Source: an uncultured Lachnospiraceae bacterium
Lineage (GTDB): Bacteria > Bacillota > Clostridia > Lachnospirales > Lachnospiraceae
NCBI GenBank assembly: GCA_910578845.1
Contig: CAJTSL010000001.1
Location: forward strand, 78,356 to 142,355
Direction of reading: 5' to 3'
DNA length: 64,000 nt
The notes below the pieces were generated by a model that saw only the letters and a list, made by a program, of their open reading frames with translations, was not told the origin of the DNA and did no database searches. How positions within the stretch are numbered: position 1 is the first letter of the stretch; each line of letters starts with the position of its first letter. Shown one piece after another: positions 17,590-27,136 of the stretch. The position numbers and the translations under genes were made by a program.

Positions 17590-18567
17590 ATGGGGAAAAA
17601 AGAAAGAACTTTAATGTCCTACACCCCGGAAATTAAGGTGATGGACTGTACATTAAGAGATGGTGGATTAGTGAATGACTTCTTTTTCACAGACGAGTTC
17701 GTGAAGGACTTATATGAAGCAAATATCAAATCGGGCGTGGATTATATGGAATTTGGCTATAAAGCATCCAAGGAATTGTTCGATGTGAAGAAATTTGGAA
17801 AGTGGAAATTCTGTGATGACAAAGATATCCGTGCCGTAGTCGGGGACAATAAGACGGATATGAGAATATCCGTAATGGCTGATGTGGGGCGCTGTGATTT
17901 CAAGAAAGACATTCTCAATAAAAAAGACAGCCCGATAGACTTGATAAGAGTGGCTACCTATATTAATACGATCCCGGCAGCAGTAGAAATGATTGAGGAC
18001 TGTACGAAAAAAGGATATGAGACGACGGTTAATATTATGGCGATCTCCAAATCCAACGATATTGATATTGATGCGGCGCTAGAGCTGCTTTGCCAAAGCA
18101 GCGTAGGATGTATTTACTTAGTGGACAGTTATGGTTCCCTATATCCGGAGCAGATCAGCAGGCTTTCTAATAAATATTTGGAGATCGCGGATAAATACGG
18201 GAAAAAGGTAGGTATTCACGCGCATAACAACCAGCAGCTTGCTTTTGCTAATACGATCGAAGCGCTGCGCCTTGGCGTGAGCTACCTGGATGCTACTGTC
18301 AGCAGCCTTGGCAGAGGATGCGGCAACTGTCCAAGCGAGCTATTGCTGGGATTCCTGAAAAATCCGAAGTACCGCATTAACCCGCTCTTGAAGTTCATCG
18401 AGAACCATATCGTGCCGATGAAAGAATCCGGCGTAGTGTGGGGGTACGATGTGCCATACTTACTGACCGGGATCTTGAACCAGCACCCGAAGACGGCGAT
18501 CCAGTTTGTGAAAGAAGAGCGCAAGGATTATAACGATTTCTACTTAGAGTTGTTAGATAACTTCTAA
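17590..18567 (+). CDS. DRE-TIM metallolyase-family aldolase (HMGL-like), substrate unknown
   Basis: This 325-residue protein begins with the family signature MDCTLRDGGLVNDFFF, in which Asp and Arg line the active site. Later motifs are VYLVDSYGSLYPEQI-like (VDSYGS), the metal-binding GIHAHNNQQLAFANT, and SLGRGCGNCPSELLL. It resembles the aldolase half of 4-hydroxy-2-oxovalerate aldolases and 2-isopropylmalate synthase-like enzymes, but no dehydrogenase partner is nearby, so the substrate is open. GAAGGAG lies 7 bases before the ATG at 17590. It probably shares the T-box-controlled tyrS transcript, which would tie it to tyrosine starvation. Confidence 0.85.
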   Translation: MGKKERTLMSYTPEIKVMDCTLRDGGLVNDFFFTDEFVKDLYEANIKSGVDYMEFGYKASKELFDVKKFGKWKFCDDKDIRAVVGDNKTDMRISVMADVGRCDFKKDILNKKDSPIDLIRVATYINTIPAAVEMIEDCTKKGYETTVNIMAISKSNDIDIDAALELLCQSSVGCIYLVDSYGSLYPEQISRLSNKYLEIADKYGKKVGIHAHNNQQLAFANTIEALRLGVSYLDATVSSLGRGCGNCPSELLLGFLKNPKYRINPLLKFIENHIVPMKESGVVWGYDVPYLLTGILNQHPKTAIQFVKEERKDYNDFYLELLDNF

Positions 18568-18594
18568 TGTAGGCGGATGATTGCCATGCGCATA

Positions 18595-19695
18595 TTATTT
18601 CCCATAGATTTTCGCTAAATTCTCTACCCGTGCGCCCATGTTGGTCAGCATAGCGTCTAGGAGAGTAATGGCAACCATGGATTCTACCACGACGACTGCC
18701 CGTGGAACGACGACGGGATCATGCCTTCCTTTGATGGCAATCTCAATTTCTTCGCCTTGCCGGTTGACGGTATGCTGCTTTTGGAAAATAGAAGGCGTCG
18801 GTTTGACGTGCGCCCGCAGAATGATTGCGGAGCCGTCGCTGATGCCTCCTAAAATGCCTCCGGCATGATTCGTCTCTTTCGCTACTTTCCCGTCTTTTAT
18901 GATAAAAGCGTCGTTATTGGAAGATCCGCGGCGTGTAGAGACTTGTATGCCATCGCCGATCTCAACGGCTTTAACGGCGCCGATTGACATAACTGCTTTT
19001 GCAAGCGCAGCGTCAAGCTTATCAAAGACTGGCTCACCGATCCCCGCGGGGCATCCGTCTATTTTACATTCGATGACGCCGCCCGCGGAATCATAGTCTT
19101 TCATACAGCCGGCTAAATACGCCTCTGCTCTTTCGGAAGCGGCACGGTCAGGCATGCAGGTCGCTGTTTCTAAGATGGCGGCCGCTTCAAAAGCGTTTTC
19201 ATCAATTGCCACAGGGCCGATGGAGCGGGTATAAGCGGTCAGATGGATACCGAGTGAGGAGAGCAGCTTTGAGGCAATCGCACCTGCGGCGACTCTTCCG
19301 ATTGTTTCTCTTGCAGAGGAACGCCCGCCGCCACGATAGTCTCTGAATCCATATTTTTGTTCAAAAGTATAGTCGGCGTGACCGGGCCTATAATAGTTCG
19401 CGATCTCGCTATAATCAGAAGAACGCTGCGATGTATTATGGATGATCAGGGAAATCGGTGTCCCGGTAGTTTTCCCGTCGAAAATGCCGGAGAGGATTTC
19501 TACTTTATCCTCTTCTTTTCGCGGCGTGGAGATATGAGTCTTGCCGGGTTTGCGGCGGTCTAGGAAAAGTTGGATGTCGTCTTCACATAGAAAAAGGCCG
19601 GCGGGGCAGCCGTCAATAACGACGCCAAGCGCTTTTCCGTGGGATTCTCCCCATGTTGTGATCTGAAAAATTCTGCCATAAGATGAGCCAGCCAT
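18595..19695 (-). CDS. aroC: Chorismate synthase
   Basis: This 366-residue protein has the three chorismate synthase signatures: GESHGKALGVVIDGCPAG near the start, FRDYRGGGRSSARETIGRVAAGAIA, and a late GRHDPVVVPRAVVVVESM block. It converts EPSP to chorismate with reduced FMN, the last common step of aromatic amino acid synthesis. It is transcribed alone on the minus strand, converging on the aldolase gene with only 27 bases between. GGGAG precedes the ATG. A promoter (TTTTCA, 17 bases, TATACT) lies at 19727-19755. Confidence 0.97.
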   Translation of the reverse strand: MAGSSYGRIFQITTWGESHGKALGVVIDGCPAGLFLCEDDIQLFLDRRKPGKTHISTPRKEEDKVEILSGIFDGKTTGTPISLIIHNTSQRSSDYSEIANYYRPGHADYTFEQKYGFRDYRGGGRSSARETIGRVAAGAIASKLLSSLGIHLTAYTRSIGPVAIDENAFEAAAILETATCMPDRAASERAEAYLAGCMKDYDSAGGVIECKIDGCPAGIGEPVFDKLDAALAKAVMSIGAVKAVEIGDGIQVSTRRGSSNNDAFIIKDGKVAKETNHAGGILGGISDGSAIILRAHVKPTPSIFQKQHTVNRQGEEIEIAIKGRHDPVVVPRAVVVVESMVAITLLDAMLTNMGARVENLAKIYGK

Positions 19696-19726
19696 AATAA
19701 AATCTCCCTTGTTTTTATTTTTTGTC

Positions 19727-19755
19727 AGTATAGCATAATTTTAGGAATCTGAAAA
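19727..19755 (-). promoter_or_regulatory. Probable aroC promoter
   Basis: On the minus strand, TTTTCA (19755-19750) and TATACT (19732-19727) are spaced by 17 bases, about 30 bases before the aroC start codon. The -35 is only a partial match. Confidence 0.5.
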
Positions 19756-19824
19756 GAGAGGAGCATGTTGTACAAATTTTAGTATTTTTACCATTAATTT
19801 TTTTGATTTACATAACAAAAATGA

Positions 19825-19852
19825 TTTACAAATCAAAATTATGTGCTATGAT
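19825..19852 (+). promoter_or_regulatory. Promoter of the VanY-like gene
   Basis: TTTACA (19825-19830) and TATGAT (19847-19852) are separated by 16 bases. The same TGATTTACA string also occurs about 18 bases upstream (from about 19804), so the -35 region is a short direct repeat that could be a regulator site. Confidence 0.6.
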
Positions 19853-19893
19853 ATAAATTAGGTATTTATCATTTACATAGTGGATGTGGCAAA

Positions 19894-20940
19894 ATGAAGA
19901 AGACTTTTCGGGATAAAATCATACAAAAATATAAAGAACTGAATAATAGAAACAGTCTGTTAAAGTACCCTTTTTTTATGGTAATGGTGGTTGTATTGGC
20001 TTTTTATCATTTTGGGTGGCATTTGGCGCTTAATAAGAAAAGATACGTGAGCATTGCGTTCACGTTGGTATTCTTTATGTCAAGCTGTAGCTTTTCTTTT
20101 GCTGTGTTCGAAGGACAGGCAAGCTTTATCAATGCGCAGGAGGCGCATGATGTTGTGGTGGAAGATTCGGACGTAGCGCTTGCTGACGAGATTGAGATCG
20201 AACCGGACGAAAGCATGATGCAGGAAGTGGAAAAGACGATTAAAGAATATAACGACACGGAAGAAATAGAGAATATGGATTCCTATACGTTAGACGATAT
20301 TCTGGAGATAACGGAAACATATGCGGTAGAAGGTGAGACAGGCAGGGAAGAAAAAGAGGAAATCGTATTTGACAGCAGCGACTGGCGGCTTGTGCTGGTC
20401 AACAAGCAGCATCCGATACCGGAAGATTACAGCTTTAATCTTGGCGTCATTAAAGGAAGCATGCAGTGTGATGAGCGGATCATAGCGGATTTGCTGGCTA
20501 TGCTCCAAGCGGCAAAAGCAGATGGGATCAGTCTTGCCATTTGTTCTCCTTACCGGAACCTGGACAGGCAGGAAATGCTTTTTGATAAGAAAATAAAATT
20601 GTATATGGGACAAGGCTATTCCTATATGGAAGCATATAAAACCGCTTCCCAGGCAGTTACGATACCTGGGGCAAGCGAACATCAGATTGGGCTTGCGCTA
20701 GATATTTTTTCGGATACATACACGTCATTGGATGAAGGATTCGGGGATACACCGGCAGGCAAGTGGCTTGCAGAGCATAGCTGTGAGTATGGCTTTATTC
20801 TAAGATACCCGGAAGGGAAAGAGTATATTACGAGCATAGAATATGAACCATGGCATTTCCGTTATGTGGGGAAGGAAGCGGCTACGATTATGACCAGTGA
20901 GAACATATGTTTGGAAGAGTTTTGGGACAAGTACTTATAA
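19894..20940 (+). CDS. VanY-family D-alanyl-D-alanine carboxypeptidase
   Basis: This is a 348-residue protein. Residues 20-75 hold two hydrophobic segments (YPFFMVMVVVLAFYHFGW and IAFTLVFFMSSCSF), so it is membrane anchored. An acidic linker of about 90 residues follows. The catalytic LAS/VanY domain starts near residue 165 and carries PGASEHQIGLALDIF (zinc His and Asp) and EPWHFRYVG (third zinc ligand). It should trim the terminal D-Ala from peptidoglycan stem peptides outside the membrane. No vancomycin-resistance genes are nearby, so a wall maintenance role is more likely than resistance. Confidence 0.92.
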   Translation: MKKTFRDKIIQKYKELNNRNSLLKYPFFMVMVVVLAFYHFGWHLALNKKRYVSIAFTLVFFMSSCSFSFAVFEGQASFINAQEAHDVVVEDSDVALADEIEIEPDESMMQEVEKTIKEYNDTEEIENMDSYTLDDILEITETYAVEGETGREEKEEIVFDSSDWRLVLVNKQHPIPEDYSFNLGVIKGSMQCDERIIADLLAMLQAAKADGISLAICSPYRNLDRQEMLFDKKIKLYMGQGYSYMEAYKTASQAVTIPGASEHQIGLALDIFSDTYTSLDEGFGDTPAGKWLAEHSCEYGFILRYPEGKEYITSIEYEPWHFRYVGKEAATIMTSENICLEEFWDKYL

Positions 20941-20975
20941 ATTGTTAAAAGGACAGCAGCAGGAGACAACAGTGT

Positions 20976-22097
20976 ATGTATAGAGTATTAAAACAGGAAG
21001 GCAGGGCAAAGCGTGGAGAGCTTCAGACTGTACACGGTGTCATACAAACCCCTGTCTTTATGAATGTAGGAACTGCGGCAGCGATTAAAGGCGCCGTATC
21101 AACGGACGATTTGAGACAGATTGGCACGCAAGTGGAATTATCAAATACGTACCATTTACATGTCAGGCCCGGAGATGCGATCATCAAGAAAATGGGTGGC
21201 CTGCATAAGTTTATGCTTTGGGATAAGCCTATTCTGACTGATTCGGGCGGTTTCCAGGTTTTTTCGTTAGCAAGCCTCCGCAAAATAAAGGAAGAAGGCG
21301 TCTATTTCCAATCCCATGTAGACGGCAGGAAGATTTTCATGGGACCGGAAGAGAGCATGCAGATACAATCGAACCTTGGCTCTACCATTGCAATGGCATT
21401 TGATGAATGTCCTTCTAGCGTAGCGGATAGAGATTATGTCCGGCATTCCGTAGAGCGTACGACAAGGTGGTTAGTAAGATGCAAGAAAGAGATGGAGCGG
21501 CTTAACCGGTTAGAAGATACCATCAATCCAAACCAGCTTCTATTTGGCATCAACCAAGGCGCGATTTTTGATGATATCCGTATTAGCCATGCGAAACAGA
21601 TTGCCCAATTGGACTTGGATGGTTATGCATTAGGCGGTTTGGCTGTAGGGGAAACCCATGAGCAGATGTACCATATTATTGAGGAGACCGTGCCGTATTT
21701 ACCGGTGGAAAAACCGGTCTATCTGATGGGAGTCGGTACGCCAGCGAATATATTAGAGGCGGTAGAGCGTGGCGTTGACTTTTTTGATTGTGTTTATCCT
21801 ACGAGAAACGGCAGGCACGGGCATCTATATACGAATCAGGGGAAGATTAATTTATTTAATGCCCAATATGAACTAGACGAGCGGCCGATTGAAGAGGGAT
21901 GCGGCTGCCCGGTATGCAGTAGAGGCTATTCAAGAGCCTATATCAGGCATTTGTTAAAAGCGAAAGAAATGTTAGGCATGCGGTTCTGTGTATTGCATAA
22001 TCTATATTTTTATAACACGATGATGACGGAGATCAGAGACGCGCTAGATGCAGGAGAATTCGCAGCATATAAGAAAAAGAAGCTAGAGAGATTATAA
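20976..22097 (+). CDS. tgt: tRNA-guanine transglycosylase
   Basis: This 373-residue protein has the full TGT pattern: TPVFMNVGTAAAIKG, the catalytic-site ILTDSGGFQVFSLA, the base-binding FGINQGA and GGLAVGE, the nucleophile region DCVYPTRNGRHG, and the zinc site CGCPVCSRGYSRAYIRHL with its three cysteines and histidine. It exchanges guanine-34 of GUN-anticodon tRNAs for preQ1. YajC follows 60 bases later, the classical tgt-yajC order. AGGAG precedes the start by about 11 bases. Confidence 0.97.
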   Translation: MYRVLKQEGRAKRGELQTVHGVIQTPVFMNVGTAAAIKGAVSTDDLRQIGTQVELSNTYHLHVRPGDAIIKKMGGLHKFMLWDKPILTDSGGFQVFSLASLRKIKEEGVYFQSHVDGRKIFMGPEESMQIQSNLGSTIAMAFDECPSSVADRDYVRHSVERTTRWLVRCKKEMERLNRLEDTINPNQLLFGINQGAIFDDIRISHAKQIAQLDLDGYALGGLAVGETHEQMYHIIEETVPYLPVEKPVYLMGVGTPANILEAVERGVDFFDCVYPTRNGRHGHLYTNQGKINLFNAQYELDERPIEEGCGCPVCSRGYSRAYIRHLLKAKEMLGMRFCVLHNLYFYNTMMTEIRDALDAGEFAAYKKKKLERL

Positions 22098-22159
22098 AAG
22101 GCTTGTTTTCTGATAGTGTTCTGTGTCATAATGGTTAAGAAAGAAAGGAGTATACAATT

Positions 22160-22477
22160 ATGGGAATTTTATTAACTGAAGAAGCAGCGGTGCCGGCAGG
22201 CGGCGGTATTGTGATCACTGTTCTGTATATGGTGCTGATTTTTGGGGCGATGTATTTTATTTTGCTTCGTCCGCAGAAAAAGGAGCAGAAAAGGATGGCG
22301 GCAATGCTCGCAGAACTTGCAGTAGGTGATTCAGTATTGACAAACAGCGGTTTCTATGGCATTGTCATTGATATTACGGATGATACGGTCATCATCGAGT
22401 TTGGGAATAATAAGAACTGCCGTATTCCGATGCAGAAATCGGCAATTTCACAGATCGAAAAGCCGGATGCAGAATAA
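22160..22477 (+). CDS. yajC: Preprotein translocase subunit YajC
   Basis: This is a 105-residue protein with one membrane span (VITVLYMVLIFGAMYFILL) immediately followed by RPQKKEQKRM, the YajC signature, and a small cytoplasmic domain (VGDSVLTNSGFYGIVIDI). It associates with SecDF and the SecYEG channel. Its place after tgt is conserved in many bacteria. secD and secF are not next to it here. A hairpin at 22498-22521 follows. Confidence 0.95.
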   Translation: MGILLTEEAAVPAGGGIVITVLYMVLIFGAMYFILLRPQKKEQKRMAAMLAELAVGDSVLTNSGFYGIVIDITDDTVIIEFGNNKNCRIPMQKSAISQIEKPDAE

Positions 22478-22497
22478 TGAGAAAACACAGAGTAAAG

Positions 22498-22525
22498 TAA
22501 GATGCATTTCGGTGCATCTTATTCT
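22498..22525 (+). terminator. Probable terminator after yajC
   Basis: TAAGATGCA (22498-22506) pairs perfectly with TGCATCTTA (22513-22521) around a 6-base loop, with TTC next and a weak T-tail. It would separate tgt-yajC from leuB, at least in part. Confidence 0.55.
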
Positions 22526-22600
22526 TGATTAAGCCGGAAAAGAAATGGCTTTTTGGCTATGCTAATCAAAACGAAGAAAATGGGAAGGGATGGGAATTGT

Positions 22601-23686
22601 ATGGACTTAAAGATTACTTGTATACCGGGAGACGGGATCGGGCCCGAGATCGTTGCAGAGGCGAAGAAAGTATTAGATGCCGTAGCTGGGAAATATGGAC
22701 ATGTCATGCACTATACGGACATACTGATGGGCGGCGCGTCCATTGATGCATATGGAGTACCGCTTACGGACGAGGCGATCCAGACGGCGAAAGATGCGGA
22801 TGCGGTGCTGATGGGCTCAATAGGCGGGGACACGACAACTTCCCCCTGGTATAAGCTACCCCCGAATTTACGCCCGGAAGCCGGGCTTTTGGCTATTAGA
22901 AAAGCGCTGAACCTGTTTGCGAATTTAAGGCCGGCGGTATTATATGAGGAGCTTGCCGGAGCATGCCCATTGAAAGAAGAAATCTCCAGAGCCGGATTTG
23001 ATATGCTGATCATGAGAGAGCTGACAGGCGGTTTGTATTTCGGAGAGCGTAAAACAGTGGAAGAGAATGGCATACGGAAAGCGATTGATACGCTGACGTA
23101 TGATGAAACAGAAATACGCCGAATCGCGATCAAAGGATTTGAGGTTGCCATGAAGCGGAAGAAGAAAGTGACAAGCGTGGATAAGGCAAATGTCCTGGAT
23201 TCCTCCAGATTATGGAGAAAAGTGGTGGAGGAAGTAGCGAAAGACTATCCGGAAGTGACGTTAGAGCATATGCTTGTGGATAATTGTGCGATGCAGCTAG
23301 TCAAAGACCCGGCACAGTTTGATGTGATCTTGACAGAGAACATGTTCGGGGATATTTTATCCGATGAGGCAAGCATGGTGACAGGCTCGATTGGCATGCT
23401 CGCTTCGGCGTCTTTAAACGATTCTAAATTCGGCCTTTATGAGCCGAGCCATGGCTCTGCGCCCGATATTGCAGGTAAAGATATTGCGAACCCGATCGCA
23501 ACGGTTCTGTCTGCGGCGATGATGCTTCGCTACAGCTTTGATCTGGATAAAGAGGCAGAGGCGATAGAAGCGGCTGTCCTGAAAGCATTGCAGGAGGGAT
23601 ACAGGACAGTAGATATTATGTCTGAAGGATGTACGCAAGTAGGATGTAAGCAGATGGGTGACCTGCTTGCCGGCTTCGTAAACTAG
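22601..23686 (+). CDS. leuB: 3-isopropylmalate dehydrogenase
   Basis: This 361-residue protein begins [17 protein letters not shown] and contains [20 protein letters not shown], the substrate-binding [29 protein letters not shown] and the NAD-site [16 protein letters not shown]. It oxidises 3-isopropylmalate in leucine synthesis. Length fits the family from the ATG at 22601; two earlier in-frame ATGs are less well placed. leuA, leuC and leuD are not in the window. It heads a run with ilvD and ilvB, broken by one membrane glycosyltransferase-like gene. Confidence 0.95.
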   Translation: MDLKITCIPGDGIGPEIVAEAKKVLDAVAGKYGHVMHYTDILMGGASIDAYGVPLTDEAIQTAKDADAVLMGSIGGDTTTSPWYKLPPNLRPEAGLLAIRKALNLFANLRPAVLYEELAGACPLKEEISRAGFDMLIMRELTGGLYFGERKTVEENGIRKAIDTLTYDETEIRRIAIKGFEVAMKRKKKVTSVDKANVLDSSRLWRKVVEEVAKDYPEVTLEHMLVDNCAMQLVKDPAQFDVILTENMFGDILSDEASMVTGSIGMLASASLNDSKFGLYEPSHGSAPDIAGKDIANPIATVLSAAMMLRYSFDLDKEAEAIEAAVLKALQEGYRTVDIMSEGCTQVGCKQMGDLLAGFVN

Positions 23687-23713
23687 ACGGTAATGAAAGG
23701 CGTGATCGCTATA

Positions 23714-25315
23714 ATGGAACAATTACGCGGGAAGTGGGGGAAAAAGGATAAGGAATCTGTTATTTTCCTGCTTCTGCTTTTTGTGATGGCAATTTATTAT
23801 GGATGGCGGCTATTTGCATTGACGCCATGGTATGACGAGCTTTATACGTATTATTATTTTATTAGCCGCGGGCCAATTTATGCGGCGATCCATTGGCCGC
23901 TGCCCAACAATCATGTGGGATATTCGGTTCTTTCGGCAATCCTTGGTCTATTTGGCAATGCCGCAGTCGGGTTAAGAGGGATCTCATGGATCAGCAGCCT
24001 TGTCAGCCTATGCCTGCTTTATGCGATAGGCAGGAAGTTCTTTTCCAAAAGTTTTGCACTGATGGCGGTCTGTTTCTATGCGGCTATGTCGATTGTCAAT
24101 CAATATGCCGTACAAGGAAGAGGATATGCGCTTGCAAGCTGTCTGTATCTGGCTGCGCTTTACGAGCTGATACAAATTGTGGCATTTCATGAGAAGAGAT
24201 GGCGGCATTATGTAATAATGGCGTTATCTTTTATATGGGCATTGTATACGCTGCCGAGCAGCGTGTATTTTGTCGTACCGCTTTGTGTGATAGGCGGGGG
24301 ATGGCTGCTAATGGAGAAGCGGGGCAGGGAACTTGCGCGTTTATTCTTTACAGCGCTAATCAGCGCATTTTGTACGGCTATGCTATATGCGATTATATGG
24401 CTTGCCATCGGCTCTAATCTCTTATCTAAGATTCCTGATGGGCCTTGCTACAAGCAGGGACATATCGATATTATTTTGCACGCCCCATTCAACGCGTTAA
24501 AGACAGGCATGGAGTATATGCTGGATACCCCATATATTCAAAGCGTGCCAAGGGAAGGATATCTGCCACGGTTTGCAGATTGGATAAAAGCGCTGTATGA
24601 ATATTACTATCCGGGACTGTCCGTCGCTTTACTGGCCTTAACAGGGATTGGCATCGTAGCGATTGCCGTGTTCTTAGTTAAGAGGCTTGTCGGACAGATT
24701 TCCCATAAAAGCATGCCCGTTAGCGGACAAGGAAAGGATGGCTTCTTAGCGTGGTATCTGCTCATGTCATTTGCGCTGACGCCACTTATGCTGATCATAC
24801 AGGCGGCGCTGCCTTATTATCGGGTGTTTTCGTACTTTGGCGTCCCGGTAGCGCTATTGTTTACCTGGCTGCTTGTGCGTGCCACTGGGAAGATACAGAA
24901 CCGTAGCCTTGTCTGTGCAGTCGCTACTGTGCTTGCATTGCTCTGCATGTTACGTTTATGCCGTAAGGATGCCATTGCAGAATATGGAGAGCGGGAGGCG
25001 GCGGTCGCAGATGTGTGCAAACAGATAGAATATCAAGATAATACGATTGTCTGTGTGACAGACTGTGACCAGGAATATCTGATCAAATACCTCTACGGCA
25101 GGGAAGATGTAACGAAGGATCCTTATGGTGCGGATTATATTATTTTGGACAAGCTGCTTTGCTTAGAGGGCGAGGAGTTTGCAGCAGTTAATTCGGCAGA
25201 TTTTTGGAAGTACTATATTTCCCATGATAATATCCCATGGGAGTATCTGGAAGAAAAAACAGAGATAAGCTATGAAAACGATATGTTTATTCTATATAGG
25301 AGAAACAAAGAGTAA
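23714..25315 (+). CDS. GT-C-type membrane glycosyltransferase-like protein
   Basis: This is a 533-residue protein with about ten to twelve predicted membrane spans. The first outer loop after span 1 reads TPWYDELYTYYYF; the acidic pair fits the catalytic or metal site of GT-C enzymes (ArnT/PMT class). A soluble C-terminal domain of about 110 residues ends the protein. Such enzymes move a sugar from a polyprenyl-phosphate donor outside the membrane. The preferred start at 23714 lies 7 bases after AAAGGCGTGATC; an ATG at 23693 is the alternative. It sits between leuB and ilvD without clear reason. Acceptor and donor are unknown. Confidence 0.72.
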   Translation: MEQLRGKWGKKDKESVIFLLLLFVMAIYYGWRLFALTPWYDELYTYYYFISRGPIYAAIHWPLPNNHVGYSVLSAILGLFGNAAVGLRGISWISSLVSLCLLYAIGRKFFSKSFALMAVCFYAAMSIVNQYAVQGRGYALASCLYLAALYELIQIVAFHEKRWRHYVIMALSFIWALYTLPSSVYFVVPLCVIGGGWLLMEKRGRELARLFFTALISAFCTAMLYAIIWLAIGSNLLSKIPDGPCYKQGHIDIILHAPFNALKTGMEYMLDTPYIQSVPREGYLPRFADWIKALYEYYYPGLSVALLALTGIGIVAIAVFLVKRLVGQISHKSMPVSGQGKDGFLAWYLLMSFALTPLMLIIQAALPYYRVFSYFGVPVALLFTWLLVRATGKIQNRSLVCAVATVLALLCMLRLCRKDAIAEYGEREAAVADVCKQIEYQDNTIVCVTDCDQEYLIKYLYGREDVTKDPYGADYIILDKLLCLEGEEFAAVNSADFWKYYISHDNIPWEYLEEKTEISYENDMFILYRRNKE

Positions 25316-25372
25316 GCTTCTTAAATAATACGGTTTGGAAGAAAATGATAGGAAAGAAAAAAGATACGCTTA

Positions 25373-25401
25373 TTGACAGTATAAAAATATTGTAATACCA
25401 T
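25373..25401 (+). promoter_or_regulatory. Possible promoter before ilvD
   Basis: A consensus TTGACA (25373-25378) is followed after 17 bases by TACCAT (25396-25401), a partial -10. It would start transcription of ilvD-ilvB close to the ribosome binding site. Confidence 0.45.
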
Positions 25402-25431
25402 GAAATGAAAAGCAAAAAAGGAGAGAAAACC

Positions 25432-27102
25432 ATGAGAAGTGATAATGTAAAAAGCGGAATACAGCAGGCGCCTCATAGGAGCCTGTTCAATGCACTTGGA
25501 TTTACGGAAGAAGAAATGAGAAAACCGATGGTCGGGATTGTCAGCTCTTATAACGAGATCGTGCCTGGGCATATGAACTTGGACAAGATTGTGAACGCTG
25601 TCAAATTAGGCGTTGCCGAAGCAGGCGGCGTCCCGGTCGTATTCCCAGCGATTGCTGTATGTGACGGGATTGCTATGGGACATATCGGTATGAAATATTC
25701 TCTAGTGACAAGGGATTTGATCGCGGATTCCACAGAGTGTATGGCGCTTGCACATCAATTTGATGCACTTGTCATGGTTCCGAATTGTGATAAGAATGTA
25801 CCAGGGCTTTTGATGGCGGCAGCAAGAATCAATGTGCCGACTGTCTTCGTATCTGGCGGGCCTATGCTGGCAGGACATGTAAAAGGGCATAAAAGAAGCC
25901 TTTCCTCTATGTTCGAAGCGGTCGGCTCACATGCGGCAGGAGCAATGACAGAAGAAGAAGTGAAGGAATTCGAAGAAAAAGTATGTCCTACCTGTGGCTC
26001 TTGTTCCGGCATGTATACGGCAAACTCCATGAACTGTCTGACAGAAGCGCTTGGCATGGGGCTTCGCGGGAATGGTACGATACCGGCGGTTTATTCCGAA
26101 AGGATTAAGCTTGCGAAACATGCGGGCATGGCAGTTATGGAACTGTATGAGAAAAATATCAGGCCAAGGGATATTATGACAAAAGAAGCAATTCTAAATG
26201 CTTTGACTGTTGATATGGCACTTGGCTGTTCTACGAACTCTATGCTGCATTTGCCGGCGATTGCCCATGAAGTTGATTTTGATTTTGATATTGCCTTTGC
26301 AAATGAGATAAGTGAGAAGACCCCTAATTTATGCCATTTAGCGCCGGCAGGGCCTACTTATATGGAAGATTTGAATGAGGCGGGCGGTGTATATGCGGTG
26401 ATGAAGCAACTTGCGGATGCAGGTCTTTTACATACAGAATGCCTGACCGTGACGGGGAAGACGATCGGAGAGAATATTGCGGATGCAGTGAATAAGAATC
26501 CTGAAGTCATCAGGACGCTTGACAATCCGTATTCTAAGACCGGCGGGCTTGCAGTATTAAAAGGAAACCTGGCGCCGGATGGCAGCGTGGTAAAGCGTTC
26601 TGCCGTCGTAGAAGAAATGATGGTACATGAAGGGCCTGCGCGTGTGTTTGATTGTGAAGAGGACGCTATTGAGGCGATCAAGGGCGGAAAAATTGTGGAA
26701 GGTGATGTTGTCGTCATCCGTTATGAAGGGCCCAAAGGCGGGCCAGGCATGCGGGAAATGTTGAATCCGACTTCGGCTATTGCAGGCATGGGGCTAGGCT
26801 CTAGCGTTGCCCTGATTACGGACGGGCGTTTTTCAGGCGCATCCAGAGGCGCCTCTATCGGACATGTCTCTCCGGAAGCGGCAGTGGGCGGCCCGATCGC
26901 TTTGGTGCAAGAGGGAGATATCATCAGTATTAATATCCCGGAGATGAAATTAGATATCAAAGTATCGGAAGAAGAAATGGCAACAAGACGTGAGAAATGG
27001 CAGCCGAGAGAACCGAAAGTGACAACGGGCTATCTGGCTAGATACCGTGAGCAGGTCACGAGCGGTAACCGTGGTGCGGTTTTAGAGATACCGAAGCGAT
27101 AG
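25432..27102 (+). CDS. ilvD: Dihydroxy-acid dehydratase
   Basis: This 556-residue protein shows the IlvD/Edd pattern: [44 protein letters not shown] with a cluster cysteine, [24 protein letters not shown] with further cluster cysteines, and late [20 protein letters not shown]. It dehydrates dihydroxy-acids to the 2-keto precursors of valine and isoleucine and needs an oxygen-sensitive iron-sulfur cluster. AAGGAG lies before the ATG at 25432; an earlier in-frame ATG is less likely. ilvB follows 34 bases later. Confidence 0.97.
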   Translation: MRSDNVKSGIQQAPHRSLFNALGFTEEEMRKPMVGIVSSYNEIVPGHMNLDKIVNAVKLGVAEAGGVPVVFPAIAVCDGIAMGHIGMKYSLVTRDLIADSTECMALAHQFDALVMVPNCDKNVPGLLMAAARINVPTVFVSGGPMLAGHVKGHKRSLSSMFEAVGSHAAGAMTEEEVKEFEEKVCPTCGSCSGMYTANSMNCLTEALGMGLRGNGTIPAVYSERIKLAKHAGMAVMELYEKNIRPRDIMTKEAILNALTVDMALGCSTNSMLHLPAIAHEVDFDFDIAFANEISEKTPNLCHLAPAGPTYMEDLNEAGGVYAVMKQLADAGLLHTECLTVTGKTIGENIADAVNKNPEVIRTLDNPYSKTGGLAVLKGNLAPDGSVVKRSAVVEEMMVHEGPARVFDCEEDAIEAIKGGKIVEGDVVVIRYEGPKGGPGMREMLNPTSAIAGMGLGSSVALITDGRFSGASRGASIGHVSPEAAVGGPIALVQEGDIISINIPEMKLDIKVSEEEMATRREKWQPREPKVTTGYLARYREQVTSGNRGAVLEIPKR

Positions 27103-27136
27103 ATGATACGGATTAGGCGATAAGGAGAGAGGGAAA

